Shown here: in pieces, positions 23,025-34,250 of the stretch
Position numbering within the stretch: position 1 is the first letter of the stretch
Layout of the letters: each line of letters opens with the position of its first letter
Source of the DNA: Spirometra erinaceieuropaei
Taxonomy: Eukaryota > Platyhelminthes > Cestoda > Diphyllobothriidea > Diphyllobothriidae
Length of the DNA: 64,000 nt
Reading direction: 5' to 3'
NCBI GenBank assembly: GCA_902702965.1
Contig: CACRXP010000147.1
Coordinates: forward strand, 292,852-356,851
The notes under the pieces: model-generated
What the model saw: the letters and a program-made list of their open reading frames with translations, nothing else
Databases searched by the model: none
Told to the model about the DNA's origin: nothing
Made by a program: the position numbers and the translations under genes

Positions 23025-24165
23025 TGGCTTGGCGGCTTCGGGCCATGATAAATGTGGGGTCTGTACGAAGTTCTTTTGTGCGTATAGGACTGGTTTGCGC
23101 AACCTGATTGCAGCCTCCTCTGCCGTTTCCAACAGAGGCTGCCCATGTGATTTTGGATAGCTTGACAGAACCTTTTAAATCACCTGGAAGACCTGTCCGA
23201 TATCTACACGGTGATCCGTGTCTGGCACGTGCGTAAGGATAGAACAGTTGACGTTCTTAATTTGGCCTTTTGCCAAACATGCTGGAAGGTGCTAATTTAT
23301 TCTTTTGGACAAACGCCGGCTCGTGCAACCAATACATTCTTCCCCACAGGAGCAGGTGAAGGAGTAAATACACATGCAGGTGATCTGAGCTGGTAGTTTG
23401 TGCTTGCCCTCTCCGTATAGGATGGGATTGGTGGAGAACAGTACACGGGTGTCAGCTGCTAAAAAGGTCTGTGATGCAGCTTGAGTTAGGCGTCTTCTCA
23501 AAAGTTCCTTTGGTGCATACCCTTGAAATGGGACCCTGATGAAGAGTCATTTCTTTCCTGCCGTCATTATCGGGGGCTTTTGTGGCCTTTCGGTCATTTA
23601 CTTCGCAACAAATCGATCAGGATACCCGTTCTGGCGAAAAAAACTTTCGATGATTTTAAGCTCTTTCTCGATGCCCTCAGCAGAGCAGATACTTCTCACT
23701 CTTTCTGCCAGACGGCGGACGAAATTACGTTTAACTTTTGGCGGTACGAAACTTCCGAAATTGGTGTATTGCCCGGACCACCTCTTCTTACAATAGAAGC
23801 TACTTCGAATGCTGCCGCCCGGCCTTCTACTCAGAAGCACATCCAGAAAGGGGAGCGGATCGGACCGTTTTTCTTGCAGTGCGAATTTGATTGATGGATG
23901 CACCCAACTGATATTGTCCAGTAAGACAGAAACGTCGTTTTATGCAGGTGTAATCGCAAATATATCATCCACGTAGCGCCCATAATATTTCAGACCATTG
24001 ATCGGGCGACGAAGCTCGAACGCAGCTAGCTTGCCCATGAATATATTCGCCAAAAGCGGATCAATGGGTGAGCCCATAGCTACTCCGCCCATTTGTCTAC
24101 ACAAATTGTGGTCAAATAGAAACTGTACGTTTAAGGTACATCTTGTCGCAACTTTTTTTTAAATA
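23025..24165 (-). pseudogene. Penelope-like element: RT palm to GIY-YIG end, five in-frame stops
   Basis: Read leftwards from about 24150, one frame gives ATRCTLNVQFLFDHNLCRQM, GGVAMGSPIDPLLANIFM, then KYYGRYVDDIFAI. The catalytic YVDD codons are at 23964-23975. Next come HPSIKFALQEKRSDPLPFLD and the thumb-like GQYTNFGSFVPPKVKRNFVR. A linker IRVPFQGYAPKELLRRRLTQ leads to the GIY-YIG part CIYSFTCSCGEECIGCTSRR, and ILTHVPDTDHRVDIGQVFQV and NFVQTPHLSW near 23030. The frame is unbroken by indels but holds stops near 23944, 23598, 23546, 23290 and 23176. Upstream RT motifs are missing, so it is 5'-truncated near 24165. The order RT then GIY-YIG is diagnostic of Penelope-like elements. Confidence 0.88.
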
Positions 24166-24498
24166 AAACATGTTTTCGTTCATTTGCATTTCTGAATAAT
24201 AATTGGGGTTCGGTAACATCTGGGCCACCCGCCTGGACGCCAGTATGCCATTTCGTCATACCCCATATGGTTGTGTAGACGTTGACCCTTTTACAGGAGC
24301 AATGAAATGATTTTTCAATCTGTCCCGAAGTGAATAATATACCGTTGCTTCAAAGGCTGTGTTGGATGTTGTGCATTTCCTTGTAAATAAGTTTGTGCGT
24401 TCGTCGACAGAGTCCTGTCTGCAACGCCTATTGTTGAGACATAGGGCTGGTGTTTCGACTAAACTGAACCTTCACTTACTGTGCGTTAGGTGGTTGAT
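24166..24498. other. Flank between Penelope relic and MITE C
   Basis: No ORF or motif was recognised. It may be an older repeat into which the Penelope copy inserted. Confidence 0.3.
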
Positions 24499-24945
24499 TT
24501 AGGTGTGCTACTCGTGAAATGTTGACCGAAATTCTGAAATACGTTTTTGTTTCGAAAAGATCATCTAATTAGGGTTGTAAAACCAATCATCATGAAGGAA
24601 AATTCTTTAATAAGTCAGTTATCTCGAGATGCCAGCTTTCGAATGAACTCCTTTCCGGTTGCTTGCAAAAGCCCCACTCTTTAAGAAACGATTACATATG
24701 TAGCATAAATTTTCTCATCGATTTTTGATGTCCTTTAAACTTCAATCATATTTCATGGGAAGAATTAATAAAAGTATTCTATCTTCTACTCTTTCGGTCG
24801 AAAATTAAGTTTTCTTCGGTTTTAAAAAGTTTCTACTTGCGAGATTTTTTAGTACCATGAAATGGCCGTTCATAAAACGTCATATCCTTACATTAACCAA
24901 CGTGGATTATAATGTTAACAATATGACTTTACTCAAGCCCTAACA
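24499..24945. mobile_element. Fold-back MITE, copy C (left half only)
   Basis: It has the arm sequence of the family, from AGGTGTGCTACTCGTGAAATG through AAATGGCCGTTCATAAAACG to TTAACAATATG. It stops at the middle of the element, so the right arm is missing. The first few terminal bases are decayed. Confidence 0.75.
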
Positions 24946-25367
24946 CCCCTGCCTAAACTGTTCTTGTAAATACGCAGGTCAGACTGAACGCAGGCTAGGA
25001 CCGCGCACCCACGAACATGGGGCGGTTAATCATTGCAAGTGGTTGCTCGCACCACCAAGATTATCGCCCAGATCAGAAGCAAGACTAACTGAAGGTTGAT
25101 TAAAGCCTGTATTCCGGATGAGGACTCAGCCAATCGATGTATCGACATGGCGCCGGCACGAAGAGTCTTGCGCAGTCATCCCCAGACTTGCGCCGCCGAC
25201 CGCTGATTGGCCAGTCCATTCTGCAGCTGTCATTCGTTACGTCGCTACTGTCATCTTTAACGATAGACTCCCACAAGAGTTCGAAAGTTCATAATAGTAA
25301 ACAACTTGTTTCTGTGCTCGGCCAGTCACCTCCATACCGACTATTTAACCCCGGACCTACAGTAGGT
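24946..25367. other. No recognisable gene; motif shared with 44.88 kb
   Basis: CCAATCGATGTATCGA at about 25130 recurs at about 44895 in a similar context (ACTCAGCCAATCG versus ACCCAGCCAATCG), so a dispersed repeat crosses here. The 116-codon ORF at 25137 runs into MITE D and is not credible. Confidence 0.35.
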
Positions 25368-25369
25368 GT

Positions 25370-26709
25370 GCTAACTCAGAAAATGCTAACCGAAATTCTG
25401 AAATGCGTTTTTTCGAGTAGACTACTTAGGCAGGGTTTTAAAATTAATCATCATGCACCACAACTCTATAAGAAATCAGTTACCTGAGGATGTCGGCTTT
25501 CGACGAAAACTCTTTCTGGCTGCATGCGAAAATCACACTCTGTAAGAAACGACTATATGTGTAGCATGAACTTTTTTATCGATTTTTGATGCCCTTAAAA
25601 TTCAATCATATTTCATGGGGAAAATGAATAAAAATATTCATTCTTCTACTCATTCAGTAGAAAATTACGGCTTCTTCCAATTTTATGCTCGAAGGAAGAG
25701 TATAATTCAGATTTAAAAAACTTTCTAATTATTAGTTTTTTGTCGGGTGTGGTTATGTAAACAAAAAAGTAAACAAAGTAAACAAGCCCCAGCCACTTGT
25801 AATATGTTTAAAGTCCTGTTTGATCACGCCAACTGTTTTTATCTCATTTGAGGATTTTAACCGAATTACCAGGCATCAAGTTTAATTTTATGGTCAAAAA
25901 TAAGGATTTACTCCTGTTCGAATGCTATGTTGAGTACACAGCCTGGTAAGATAACGCAAACAGATATTTTAAAGGTCAGATTTGGTTCTGTAACCCCACC
26001 TAAAGTAAACAAACCCAAACCACCTCTAATGCGGGACCGGTGGTAATAGGGGTTTTTGCAGGTGGGGCTGGGGAACGCACAGGCGACGAGTGGCTGTAAG
26101 CAAAAAACGTCATTGGTAATACGTGCTTGTACCTTGAATGGTTGAAAAATAACTGCTCTAACCCCTAACCCTAACCCCTAGCCCTAATCCCTAACCTTAA
26201 CCCCTAATTATAAACTCTAGCCCTAACCCTAAATCCATCAGTATTGTGCCTATCAGATGGGGCTAACAAACCACATCTTACCGGAAACCCTGAATGCAAG
26301 TTTAACGACAGGTCGGATTCAAAATTATTCTTGAATTGGAAAGGTTTTTGAAAACCGAATTACACCCTTCCTTCGAGTATAAAATTGGGAGAAGTCGCCA
26401 TTTACTACCGAATTAACAAAACAATGAATACTTTTATGCATATGTTCCGCGAACTATAATTGAATATTTAGGGGCATCGAAAATCAATGAGAAAACTGCA
26501 TGCTAGGTAAGCAGTCATTTTTGCGGATTGTAGTTTTTGCATACAGTCGAAAAGAAATTCATTCAAAAGCTGGCATCTCGAGATAACTGAATTATTATAG
26601 AACTATGCTGCACCATGGTTAGTTTTGCAACCCTACCTAATTAATCTTCTCGAAAACAAAACGCATTTCAGAACCTCGGTTGAGATTTAATGAGCTGGCG
26701 CGCCTATTA
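25370..26709. mobile_element. Fold-back MITE, copy D, with nested insertion
   Basis: The left end CAGTAGGTGTGCTAACTCAG follows TA (25368-25369). The right end is the decayed inverse ending CGCCTATTA at 26709, followed by TA. Between 25741 and 26283 the centre is replaced by telomere-like short elements. The family sequence resumes at GAAACCCTGAATGCAAG. About 200 bp of the original MITE centre is missing, so the insertion was accompanied or followed by a deletion. Confidence 0.8.
25741..26282. mobile_element. Telomere-like short TIR elements nested in MITE D
   Basis: A partial copy begins near 25741 (GTCGGGTGTGGTTATGTAAAC). A second, about 309 bp, spans 25974-26282, from GGTCAGATTTGGTTCTGTAA to ATCTTACC. 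It contains GTGGTAATAGGGGTTTTTGC, then CCCTAACCCCTAACCCTAAC-type repeats (26155-26235), then CAGTATTGTG and AGATGGGGCTAACAAACCAC. The ends are inverted repeats of each other (GGTMRGATGTGGTT). No transposase was seen. Confidence 0.7.
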
Positions 26710-28842
26710 TATGTACTACTGTTTAAAATGGGTAAGTTAACTGGTTGAAGTAAGCGACCGTCCGCTAAACATATACTGGAGGACGTTCCTTTTTCGGAAG
26801 GATGTCAGTCTTACCACCACAAGTAGGAACGAAAGGTAACTTTGTATAAAAATATGAAAACTCCGTGGCACTCCGACTTTTGCCGCTTTGTGAGAAAGAA
26901 ATGTAAGTGCGCTGGATGGTCACTCGCCACGTGTCCGTGACAAGACGGCAACAAGGGAACACCCCAACCGTCTCTGTCAAAAGGAATCACAATCAACCCC
27001 TTGTGAAAATGCAATCCGATGGAAAAAGAATTGACTTGAATGGCGGCATCCTGTCACTTCTGAATGCAGGAAAGAGTGTTCTCCCCCCACCCACACCTCA
27101 CTTCCTCCACATCCGTCCAAACCTGTCTAAGGGCGTGCAAATGTGAAGAGAAGGAGGAGGAGGAGGAGGAGGAGGAGGAGGAGGAAAGCAGCCATCGGCT
27201 TACGTTGGTAAATTCCACAAATTCACTGTCCCAACGAAACTGGCCTGCTACCCGTGCCCACGGCCGTGCGTCGACGTCCAGGCGGTCAATATCGCACGAA
27301 ATTGGACAGTAGACAGCACACGGAAACGCAGGACTACCGACGATGGTATAATTGGCTTAGTTCAGAGCTTGAAACTCAAGGGAGGATCTTTGCCTGGCAA
27401 CAAAATCAATCCAAGTATAAATTTCAGAAAGAAATAAAGACGAATGTAACAGCTTTATTGAAACAGATTACGAGAATTGGGAAACTCTGCGCGTCAGAAG
27501 TGTTTTTCTACTTGAACAAAGTCGAACCGCTGACTTCTCGGATTCATGCCACGTGCTCTACCTCCTAGCTACTGCAGCCAGGCTCGCCAAGTGCAGGAGG
27601 TAATTCGGTGTGGCATTTTGCTGACCGGTATGACGGTGCGAATTCGCCTTTTCGGTCTCAAGGCACGTCTTTCAACACAAACTACGTAAGCTGAGCCCCA
27701 GATAAAATAAAATAAACTATACGCAAGTCGCTCAAAACGAACTACTGTGATACATCAGTAGCTGGACAGTGGGTAAATGAATGGTTTACTAGCCAATGTG
27801 TCCGTAATCTGAGTGATTCTAATTTCCATGTTGGAAGCACGTTCACTGATCGGGTTACAAGACATGCTGGTCCTGTTGGCGCTTGGAGTTCAGTCTAGAG
27901 GCCTCACAAGCAGTTCCACAAATAACAAAAGTATACGTATAACGGGGCTGTGGACAAAGATATGGAAAACTGGAGTGGCCGTTTCTGGTTCACTAGCTAT
28001 CATCCGCCAGCCCCACCCAACTACAGACTTGCAGGACCTGAGATTCGAATCGTTGAACGCGGTGCAGTGGTAGAGAGTTAAGCTTAATAAGGCCCGATGA
28101 CAGTAGAACGCGGTTTTGAATCTCAGATCCTTCAAATCCGGGGTTAACTGACGACGACAATGGCTATCTCAATCTCCTTTGTCCTTTTGGATACTTCCTT
28201 CTGCATATACTACTAGTTCTAGCTCCCTTCTCAAGTACACTGTTGAATGTTCCCAGTTTAGCTTCTCATCCACTCCTGTCTAGCCTGTATGACCCTCATG
28301 ATGGACATATTGTTATGGAAGTTGTCCTTCTCTTCTTGAATGAATATATTTCTATGCCTGAAGGAACCTGATAAAGGAAGAGTGTAGACCAAATAATGAG
28401 AGAGGCACGGTGCTCCTGTGAGGTGAAAAATCGATGCTTTATGGATGCTTTTATGGACAGGATATAAGTGAATATCTGTTTTGTGAGAACGACGGGGGGG
28501 GCTGTTCCATCTGTTAATTGGTGGGAAGGAGACGGTTATTTCACACAGAAAATTTCGCCTCAAATGGTATAAAATAGTATACAATTTTCCGGCTTGCGAT
28601 GCCGGCCCTTGTACTTTATATTTGGCGACTTCTGGAGGAGAAGTTGCTTGTTTTCAATCCTTTATAACTCTAGAGGGCCTTAAGCTTAGGATGGTAATAT
28701 GTTTTGCTGTACCGCCAAGTATGAAGCATCAAACCTAAGAGGTGAAAATACGGTCACAGGCTAACTTTTAAAAACTGACGTAAAATTTGGCAAAAATACC
28801 AGTGGAAGAAGAAACTCGGGTAAAGTCACAGTTGGTAACCAG
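26710..28842. other. Uncharacterised stretch with a (GGA)n microsatellite at 27152-27186
   Basis: There is a run of 11 or so AGG units. Several ORFs of 80-108 codons occur, none recognisable. At about 28050-28125 a weak tRNA-like string (GGTGCAGTGGTAGAGAG, later GGTTTTGAATCTC) suggests a decayed tRNA-derived repeat. The cloverleaf is not convincing. Confidence 0.35.
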
Positions 28843-29280
28843 ACATTATACGTTGATACTGTCGACGTAAGTACTTGTTATCAGTAGGTGTGCTTACCTA
28901 GTCTAGAGAACTGGTTATCAGTAGGTGTGCTTTTACTGAGTTAAGCAGGTCGCCCGTTTCGGTCGGGCTGTTGGGTAAGTGAGGGTTAGGGCTAGGCTTA
29001 GGTTAATTTTTATGATTAAGGTTTGTATTTTAGAATCAGGTTTCAGAGTTAGGATTAGGGTTTAGGTTCTCGTTAGGGTTGCGGTTAAGGTTAAGGTTAG
29101 GGTTAGGCCTAAGGTCAGGTTACGGTCAAGGTCAGGGTTAGTGTTATGGCTGGGTTTTGCGTTAGCGTTGGGTTTTATGATGTTGGTTACGTTTCGGTTT
29201 TGAGGCTTAGGTTTAGACTTTACAATTGCGGTGAGGGTTGGATTTATGGTTAAGCGTAGGGTTTGAATTTCTGTCATTAT
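28843..29280. repeat. Degenerate TTAGGG-type array with subterminal block (inverse of 40385-41145)
   Basis: It begins CCAGACATTATACGTTGATA and GTTATCAGTAGGTGTGCTTA (twice). About 300 bp of degenerate GGGTTAGG and GGTTAAGG units follow. The same blocks occur in reverse complement at 40385-41145, so it is one dispersed family with a telomere-like body. An interstitial chromosome-end relic is the alternative reading. Confidence 0.75.
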
Positions 29281-29378
29281 TCCACCTACTCAAAACTTCC
29301 CAGCACTTTCATTGGTAACTTTACTTTTACCCGGAATCTCCAGCATTCCTCTACCAGCCCTTCCATTTACCCCACCTA

Positions 29379-31294
29379 CAGTACCTGTGCTAACTCATGA
29401 AATGCCGAGGTCAAAATTATAGTGGACAATGTAGTGTATTTTTGGTGTCGTTATTTGTGTTTATTTGGTTGAAATAAGGACAAAAAGACCGTTTTCTGAA
29501 GGAAAGTTTGATACGGATCTGTATATTAAATAGAAAACGGGCCGGATTAAGGTGAAATCGGAGGATTCCTGATATTCAAGCAGTTTCCTACGCTATTAAA
29601 CCTTTCGGATGGAAATTCTTTGTGTAACCTTATTAATCTGTTTAAGAAGATTAATAAAAGGACGAAATTTTTTGATAAACTTTCGAACAAAAAGAAAAAA
29701 TTAAATTTCAATATCAACAAAATCAGGGAAATGCAGATAAATTATTTCTTATTGTGTTCAGGAAATAACGTGCGATTCTTTATCTAAAAATTCTATTTTA
29801 CAAATTCGTAAAGTTTTATGTTTCAAAATACCGAAATAAAAAAGTTTATCAGTGTGATTGTTTTACCAGACTGAAAATGCGTGTCGTAAACGAATATATA
29901 TTGAGTTCGCGCGACATGCCGTCACTTTGCTCTGCCACGCCAAACGATAACTATGTCTAAACAATACTTATCCGAAGTTGACTTCCAGCGCATTCGAAAA
30001 TTAGCGGCGGAAGGAATCCCGCGTGAGTCGTTAGCTAATATTTTCAATATTAGCAAGGTCACTCTGTGGCGCATTATTAATGATAAAACTGTTCCTAGAA
30101 ATAAGATAGGGGGACCAAAACGGTCCACAAGTAAGCAAGACGACGATTTTATTCGTCGTACATTAAAAAAGTTTCATTATATGCCCATTGAGGCCATTCA
30201 GCGGGAACATCTGCCGATGTTTTCTATGAGCATCATTAGAAAAAGGATGAAGGAATTTGAACTGCAGCGGCGGAAGGCCATGATTAAGCCATATTTAAGT
30301 AGAAAACTAATTAGAGAACGGCTTTTATTTGCTAAGAATTATATTGAATACAGATCTTCATTTTGGAAGAGCATTTTCTTCTGCGATGAGGTTCTATTTT
30401 TAGACAAGCCTACGAAGTCGCTCCAAACTGTCATATGTGGAAAGAACTTCCCAAGAGAACATACTACACCGACGGCAACATTCAAGAACTGTCGGCGGAT
30501 GATGGTTTGGATGGCGATTAAATTCGGTGAGCGGCCTGTCTGGCGGTCAACATCCGACACCATCAACAGCAAGGTGTTCATTGCAATGGTCAAGGATGCT
30601 TTCGGCTACAACGGCATAAGTCGGCGCCGAATGGATACTGTAATTTTGCAGGACAATGCACCTGTCCACCGCTCTAAAGAGGTACGAATTTGATGCCGCT
30701 TGCAAACATAATCTAACATTTTAACAACAACCACGCTCTCCGCAATTGGCCTCCAATCCATTTTCATCCCGGCCAACAGTCCCGACCTTAATCCAATCGA
30801 AAATCTTTTTGGAATAGTCAAAAGAAATTGGCACAAAGCTAAGAAGACTCTTTCAATGCAGGAAAAATTGGATTTCATACTCAATAATTACATTTTACAA
30901 TCCACCATAGATAACCTTGTCACGTCTATGTCGGACAGACTTTCTGCTGTTATTAATTCGAATGGACAATCTACAAAGTACTAATTTTTTGTATCTGTTT
31001 CTGTCCTTAATTATTTTTGACCTTTTATGCGCCCTCCTCCTTTATACGTCCTCATACGTAGCCTTTACTAACTTAGTTGTAATATAGGCGTTTCTCGAAA
31101 ATGTGACTTTTGTCGAAAATTATTTATTTTTATCTCAGTAAATAATATTTTCTTAACCAAACTTTGCTTTATTTCTTTGGCACATCGTTTATTTTCCGCT
31201 ATCAGACTTTGGGAGCCGTAGTGTTTACCGATTTTGCGTTAAAGGCGTTAACCTGTGTTAATTCGTGACATTTCATGAGTTAGCACAGGTACTG
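29379..31294 (+). mobile_element. Tc1/mariner-type transposon, nearly complete
   Basis: The 1,916-bp element starts CAGTACCTGTGCTAACTCAT and ends with the exact reverse complement. The perfect terminal repeat is 26 bp and is flanked by TA at 29377-29378 and 31295-31296. It carries one transposase gene (29953-30984), with AT-rich flanks of about 570 bp on the left and 310 bp on the right. Outside the 26 bp the two ends differ, unlike the long-armed MITEs. The outer 26 bases differ from MITE A at two positions only. TA duplication, terminal repeat and DDE transposase all agree with Tc1/mariner. Confidence 0.92.
29953..30984 (+). pseudogene. Tc1/mariner transposase (DDE) with two premature stops
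   Basis: Transposases of this family cut at the terminal repeats and join the element to TA sites. The frame from the ATG at 29953 to the TAA at 30982-30984 is 343 codons, a normal length. An N-terminal helix-turn-helix pair is visible (FQRIRKLAAEGIPRESLANI and NISKVTLWRIIND, then a basic NKIGGPKRS hook). Catalytic D1 is in FFCDEVLF (residue 145), D2 in LQDNAPVHRS (residue 234), and E in NSPDLNPIENLFG (residue 283). TGA at 30691-30693 and TAA at 30709-30711 break the frame between D2 and E. D2 to E is 48 residues apart in the raw frame, against about 34 in typical Tc1. The extra stretch is the part containing the stops. Slipped frames there also give plausible pieces (YEFDAACKHN, RNWPPIHF), so small indels are an alternative. 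It is probably inactive now. Confidence 0.9.
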
Positions 31295-31359
31295 TATATA
31301 ACCGATTTCCCTGGCTCTCCAACTCCCCATTCCTGGCTACCAACTGCGATCTAACCGGG

Positions 31360-31602
31360 GTTGGCGTTTAGAATTAGGGGTTATATTTAGGGACTAGGGT
31401 TAGGGGTTAGAGCAACTAATTCTCAACCAGTGAAATCACAACCACGCGCTCCCAATAGCTTTTCCTTTGCGTAAAACCGCTTGACCTCGTCGCCTGCGCG
31501 TTCCCCGGCTCAACCTGTAAAAACACCTATTACCACCTGTCCCATATTAGAGATGACTGAGCTTTGTTTACCTCAAGTGGGGCTACAAAACCACATCCGA
31601 CC
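31360..31602. mobile_element. Telomere-like short TIR element (left end missing)
   Basis: It contains TTAGGGACTAGGGTTAGGGG, then AGAGCAACTAATTCTCAACC, CTTGACCTCGTCGCC, CCTATTACCACCTGTC, TTTGTTTACCTCAAG and the terminal TGGGGCTACAAAACCACATC with CGACC at 31602. The same order is seen at 62322-62606. It directly follows the Tc1/mariner element. Confidence 0.7.
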
Positions 31603-32734
31603 ATTTTTGGGCAATCGATTTTGAACACCCTAAAGTATATCAAGGACACTCTGAAACTTGGCAGATTCTACCGTCGAGAAAACCACACTGATGAAAAGTT
31701 CTCCTGATGCGCAGAAAATGGTGGACTTGCGACTGCACCTGACAATTCTACCCCAATTTCTTAGGCACCCACTGGCCCCTTGACGAGTCGCCCAAGGAAA
31801 ACTTTTATTTCCGTGACGTCTCTGCCAGGGAAATCAAGCAAAATCCTTTTTACTTTAATCAGCTGCCACCCTTATGAACAAAAGTGAGAAAATTACATCG
31901 AATATTCTTTATAACATTTCGAAACTCATAATTTGAACATTCGTGGCGCTTCACATATAGCACTAGTCCTTAGAGGCCGTTTAAGCGCAGATTGCGAAAA
32001 AATAAATTCTGTTGTCTCGGATTTTGCATGAGCAGACTTCCTGCCCTACTAATAAACGATTTTATCCATTAGGCTTTTGGCATTCCCGCTTTTCTTGGGC
32101 AGATTTTCGCTTCTAACCAACGTAGTAGAGCTTCTAGTATTGCTGTTGTGGTTTAATTTATCTGAAAGCTGTTTGCTTTTTGTAGACTCTGGTGTCTTGT
32201 TAGACGCAGTTGAGCTAGTCTTCGGTCGACTGGAAACTTTTTGCTAGTTTGCGCGCATTCCCCGGGTTGCGTCACCCACAGTAAATTACCCTCAACTGCT
32301 TCTGGTCACGTGGCGATTGGAACTGTCTAGACTTCAGAGACAGAGTTTTTCTTGCGAAATAAATGCAGTCCGTCCCCTCCGCTCTGTTTCCTGATTTGAT
32401 GAAAGACTACTTGACTCATAAGAAGTTCTATGCCGTCTGTTTAACCCAAAAGCAAAGCCGACTGCTGGTTGTAGCCCTATTCTCCAGCTTGTAATTTGGC
32501 CTTCAGGCGGACTTTGCAGATTGTTGCGAGACAGAACTGAGTGGCCCTAAAGTCGGACTTTGCAACCACAGCCACATACAGCACAGTTTGCTCTGCCTGT
32601 CCTTCGGCCTATGATGCCGACGACAGTTTCCTTCGAAAAGCATGAAAAATAAATCCAACTCCCTAAACACGCCTTCAGATAGGGTGTCCTGTCTACTGGC
32701 AATTTCATTAACAGGAAAAGTGATCCCAAATTAA
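31603..32734. other. No recognisable gene
   Basis: Mixed sequence with short ORFs only. No repeat family from elsewhere in the window was recognised. Confidence 0.4.
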
Positions 32735-32848
32735 ATCCCGCCCCAACCCCTAACCCAAACCATAACCCCTAACCCCTATCTCCAACCCTTGACACCAACA
32801 CCAACAGTATTGTGTCCATCAAGTGGGGCTACCAAACAACATCTTATC
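32735..32848. mobile_element. Telomere-like short TIR element (right end fragment)
   Basis: CCCCAACCCCTAACCCAAAC-type repeats are followed by CAACAGTATTGTGTCCATCA and AGTGGGGCTACCAAACAACA, ending CTTATC. This is the right half of the family seen complete at 62322-62606 in opposite orientation. Confidence 0.65.
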
Positions 32849-33799
32849 AAAAAAATTGATTCGGTAATTTATATCCATGAAAACCTTCAAAATAAGATCT
32901 CTCTTGAAAGTATTTGCGTAAAACTGCACTTTCGGTCACACTCTTCTATGCATTTAGCAGTCGGAGTTGAACGACCAAATAAGAAATCTAAACGCTGAAG
33001 AGGATGGACGTTCACAATGAGAGCCCCCGATGAATATATTCTGCAGTATTTTAGAAATCCTCTTGAATAAGCTAGTTTCTCCAAAACCACATTCATGGGA
33101 TATTTCGCTGACAAATGTCCACAGACCACCTTTTCATAAGGTAAGGTAAAGGAGACGTTGGACAGCCTGATTTGCTTACGCTATTTCCTGAAATATACTG
33201 ACAAGTGTTCTGCCGAGCACGGAAGAGCTCACTTTTCTATCTTTATCTCTGGATACATTTGGACTACTTTCTGCCATTATATATGCCTCATAAAATGACC
33301 TTGTCAATTCTAAATTATTGCATCAACCGCTGATGTCATGCCGACACTTGATCGAATAGGAGGCATCCTACCATATGCTTAAAACTTGTCATGACCGCTT
33401 AATAGTGGGCCTCTTAGTGGTTCCTTATAAAATATTCACATAGGTCAGTATAATAGAAGTACGATAAAACAAACGATTGTTTATAGGCGTGAGTCCTTTT
33501 TCTAGGTCAAAATATCATACAGGGTTGAGGATTGGAATTTTTAAAGGAAAAATTTCGGGTTTTTCTGAAAAATAGCTGTGTTTTTTACCTCCTGTTTTGT
33601 CTGGCTTACTCGGAACTAAAATCGAATGCGCAGTGTATGAAGGTTGTTTTCTAAAATTGTTTCCGCCTAACTTAATGCTCTTTTGTAGGAGAACGCGCAT
33701 AAGTGCACCGATATAGACCAGAACAGTTAGTAACATTGTAAGTTGTCGCACAAATTTGTAAATCGTTCCTTAACAAAATTGCTTAAAAAGAAACAGCAG
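32849..33799. other. No recognisable gene
   Basis: AT-rich sequence with short ORFs. Nothing was assigned. Confidence 0.4.
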
Positions 33800-34250
33800 A
33801 TGTTATAACACATGAAATACCTGTAGTGCAATATCCGCCTATGCTGCGTCCTCTAAAATCTTGCGGTAGTAAAAAACGGCCGTTCTTAAAAGGAAGGCGG
33901 GGTATGGTTCAGAAATGAAAATTTACTAACACAACATAGCTAATTTCCAGCAAAAATCAGAATTTTCGCAAACGACTATAGGCGCATATCAAGCAGATAA
34001 GAATAACTGTTGGGGCGCATGGGAAGATAAAAATTAAAAAAACAATAAGAAATATAAAAAGTCGGTACTTTGTTGACTGTCCGTTTGCATCCATAATAAC
34101 AGAAAGCCTGACAGACAAAAAGACAGTCAGATTATGGGATTATGCCCTTCCAGTGACTAACTATACAACTCTGCCTCATTAATCTCTTCGAATTGAAAAC
34201 TCATTTGATAATTTCGGTTAACATTTCATGAGGTAGCGCATCTACTGTAT
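33800..34250. mobile_element. Fold-back MITE, copy F (right half, decayed)
   Basis: The right terminus TTAACATTTCATGAGGTAGC followed by GCATCTACTG (ending at about 34250 with TA) is clear. Upstream TAATCTCTTCGAATTGAAAA and, further in, AAACGGCCGTTCTTAAAAG match the family interior. The left arm cannot be traced. Confidence 0.6.

Noticed and set aside
28050..28125. tRNA-like string (GGTGCAGTGGTAGAGAG ... GGTTTTGAATCTC)
   Set aside because: The boxes are roughly spaced, but the stems do not pair. At most a decayed tRNA-derived repeat.
30682..30779. Intron in the transposase between GAG|GTACGA and CAACAG
   Set aside because: Removal of 98 bases would put the C-terminal part out of frame. The C-terminal part is already in frame without splicing.
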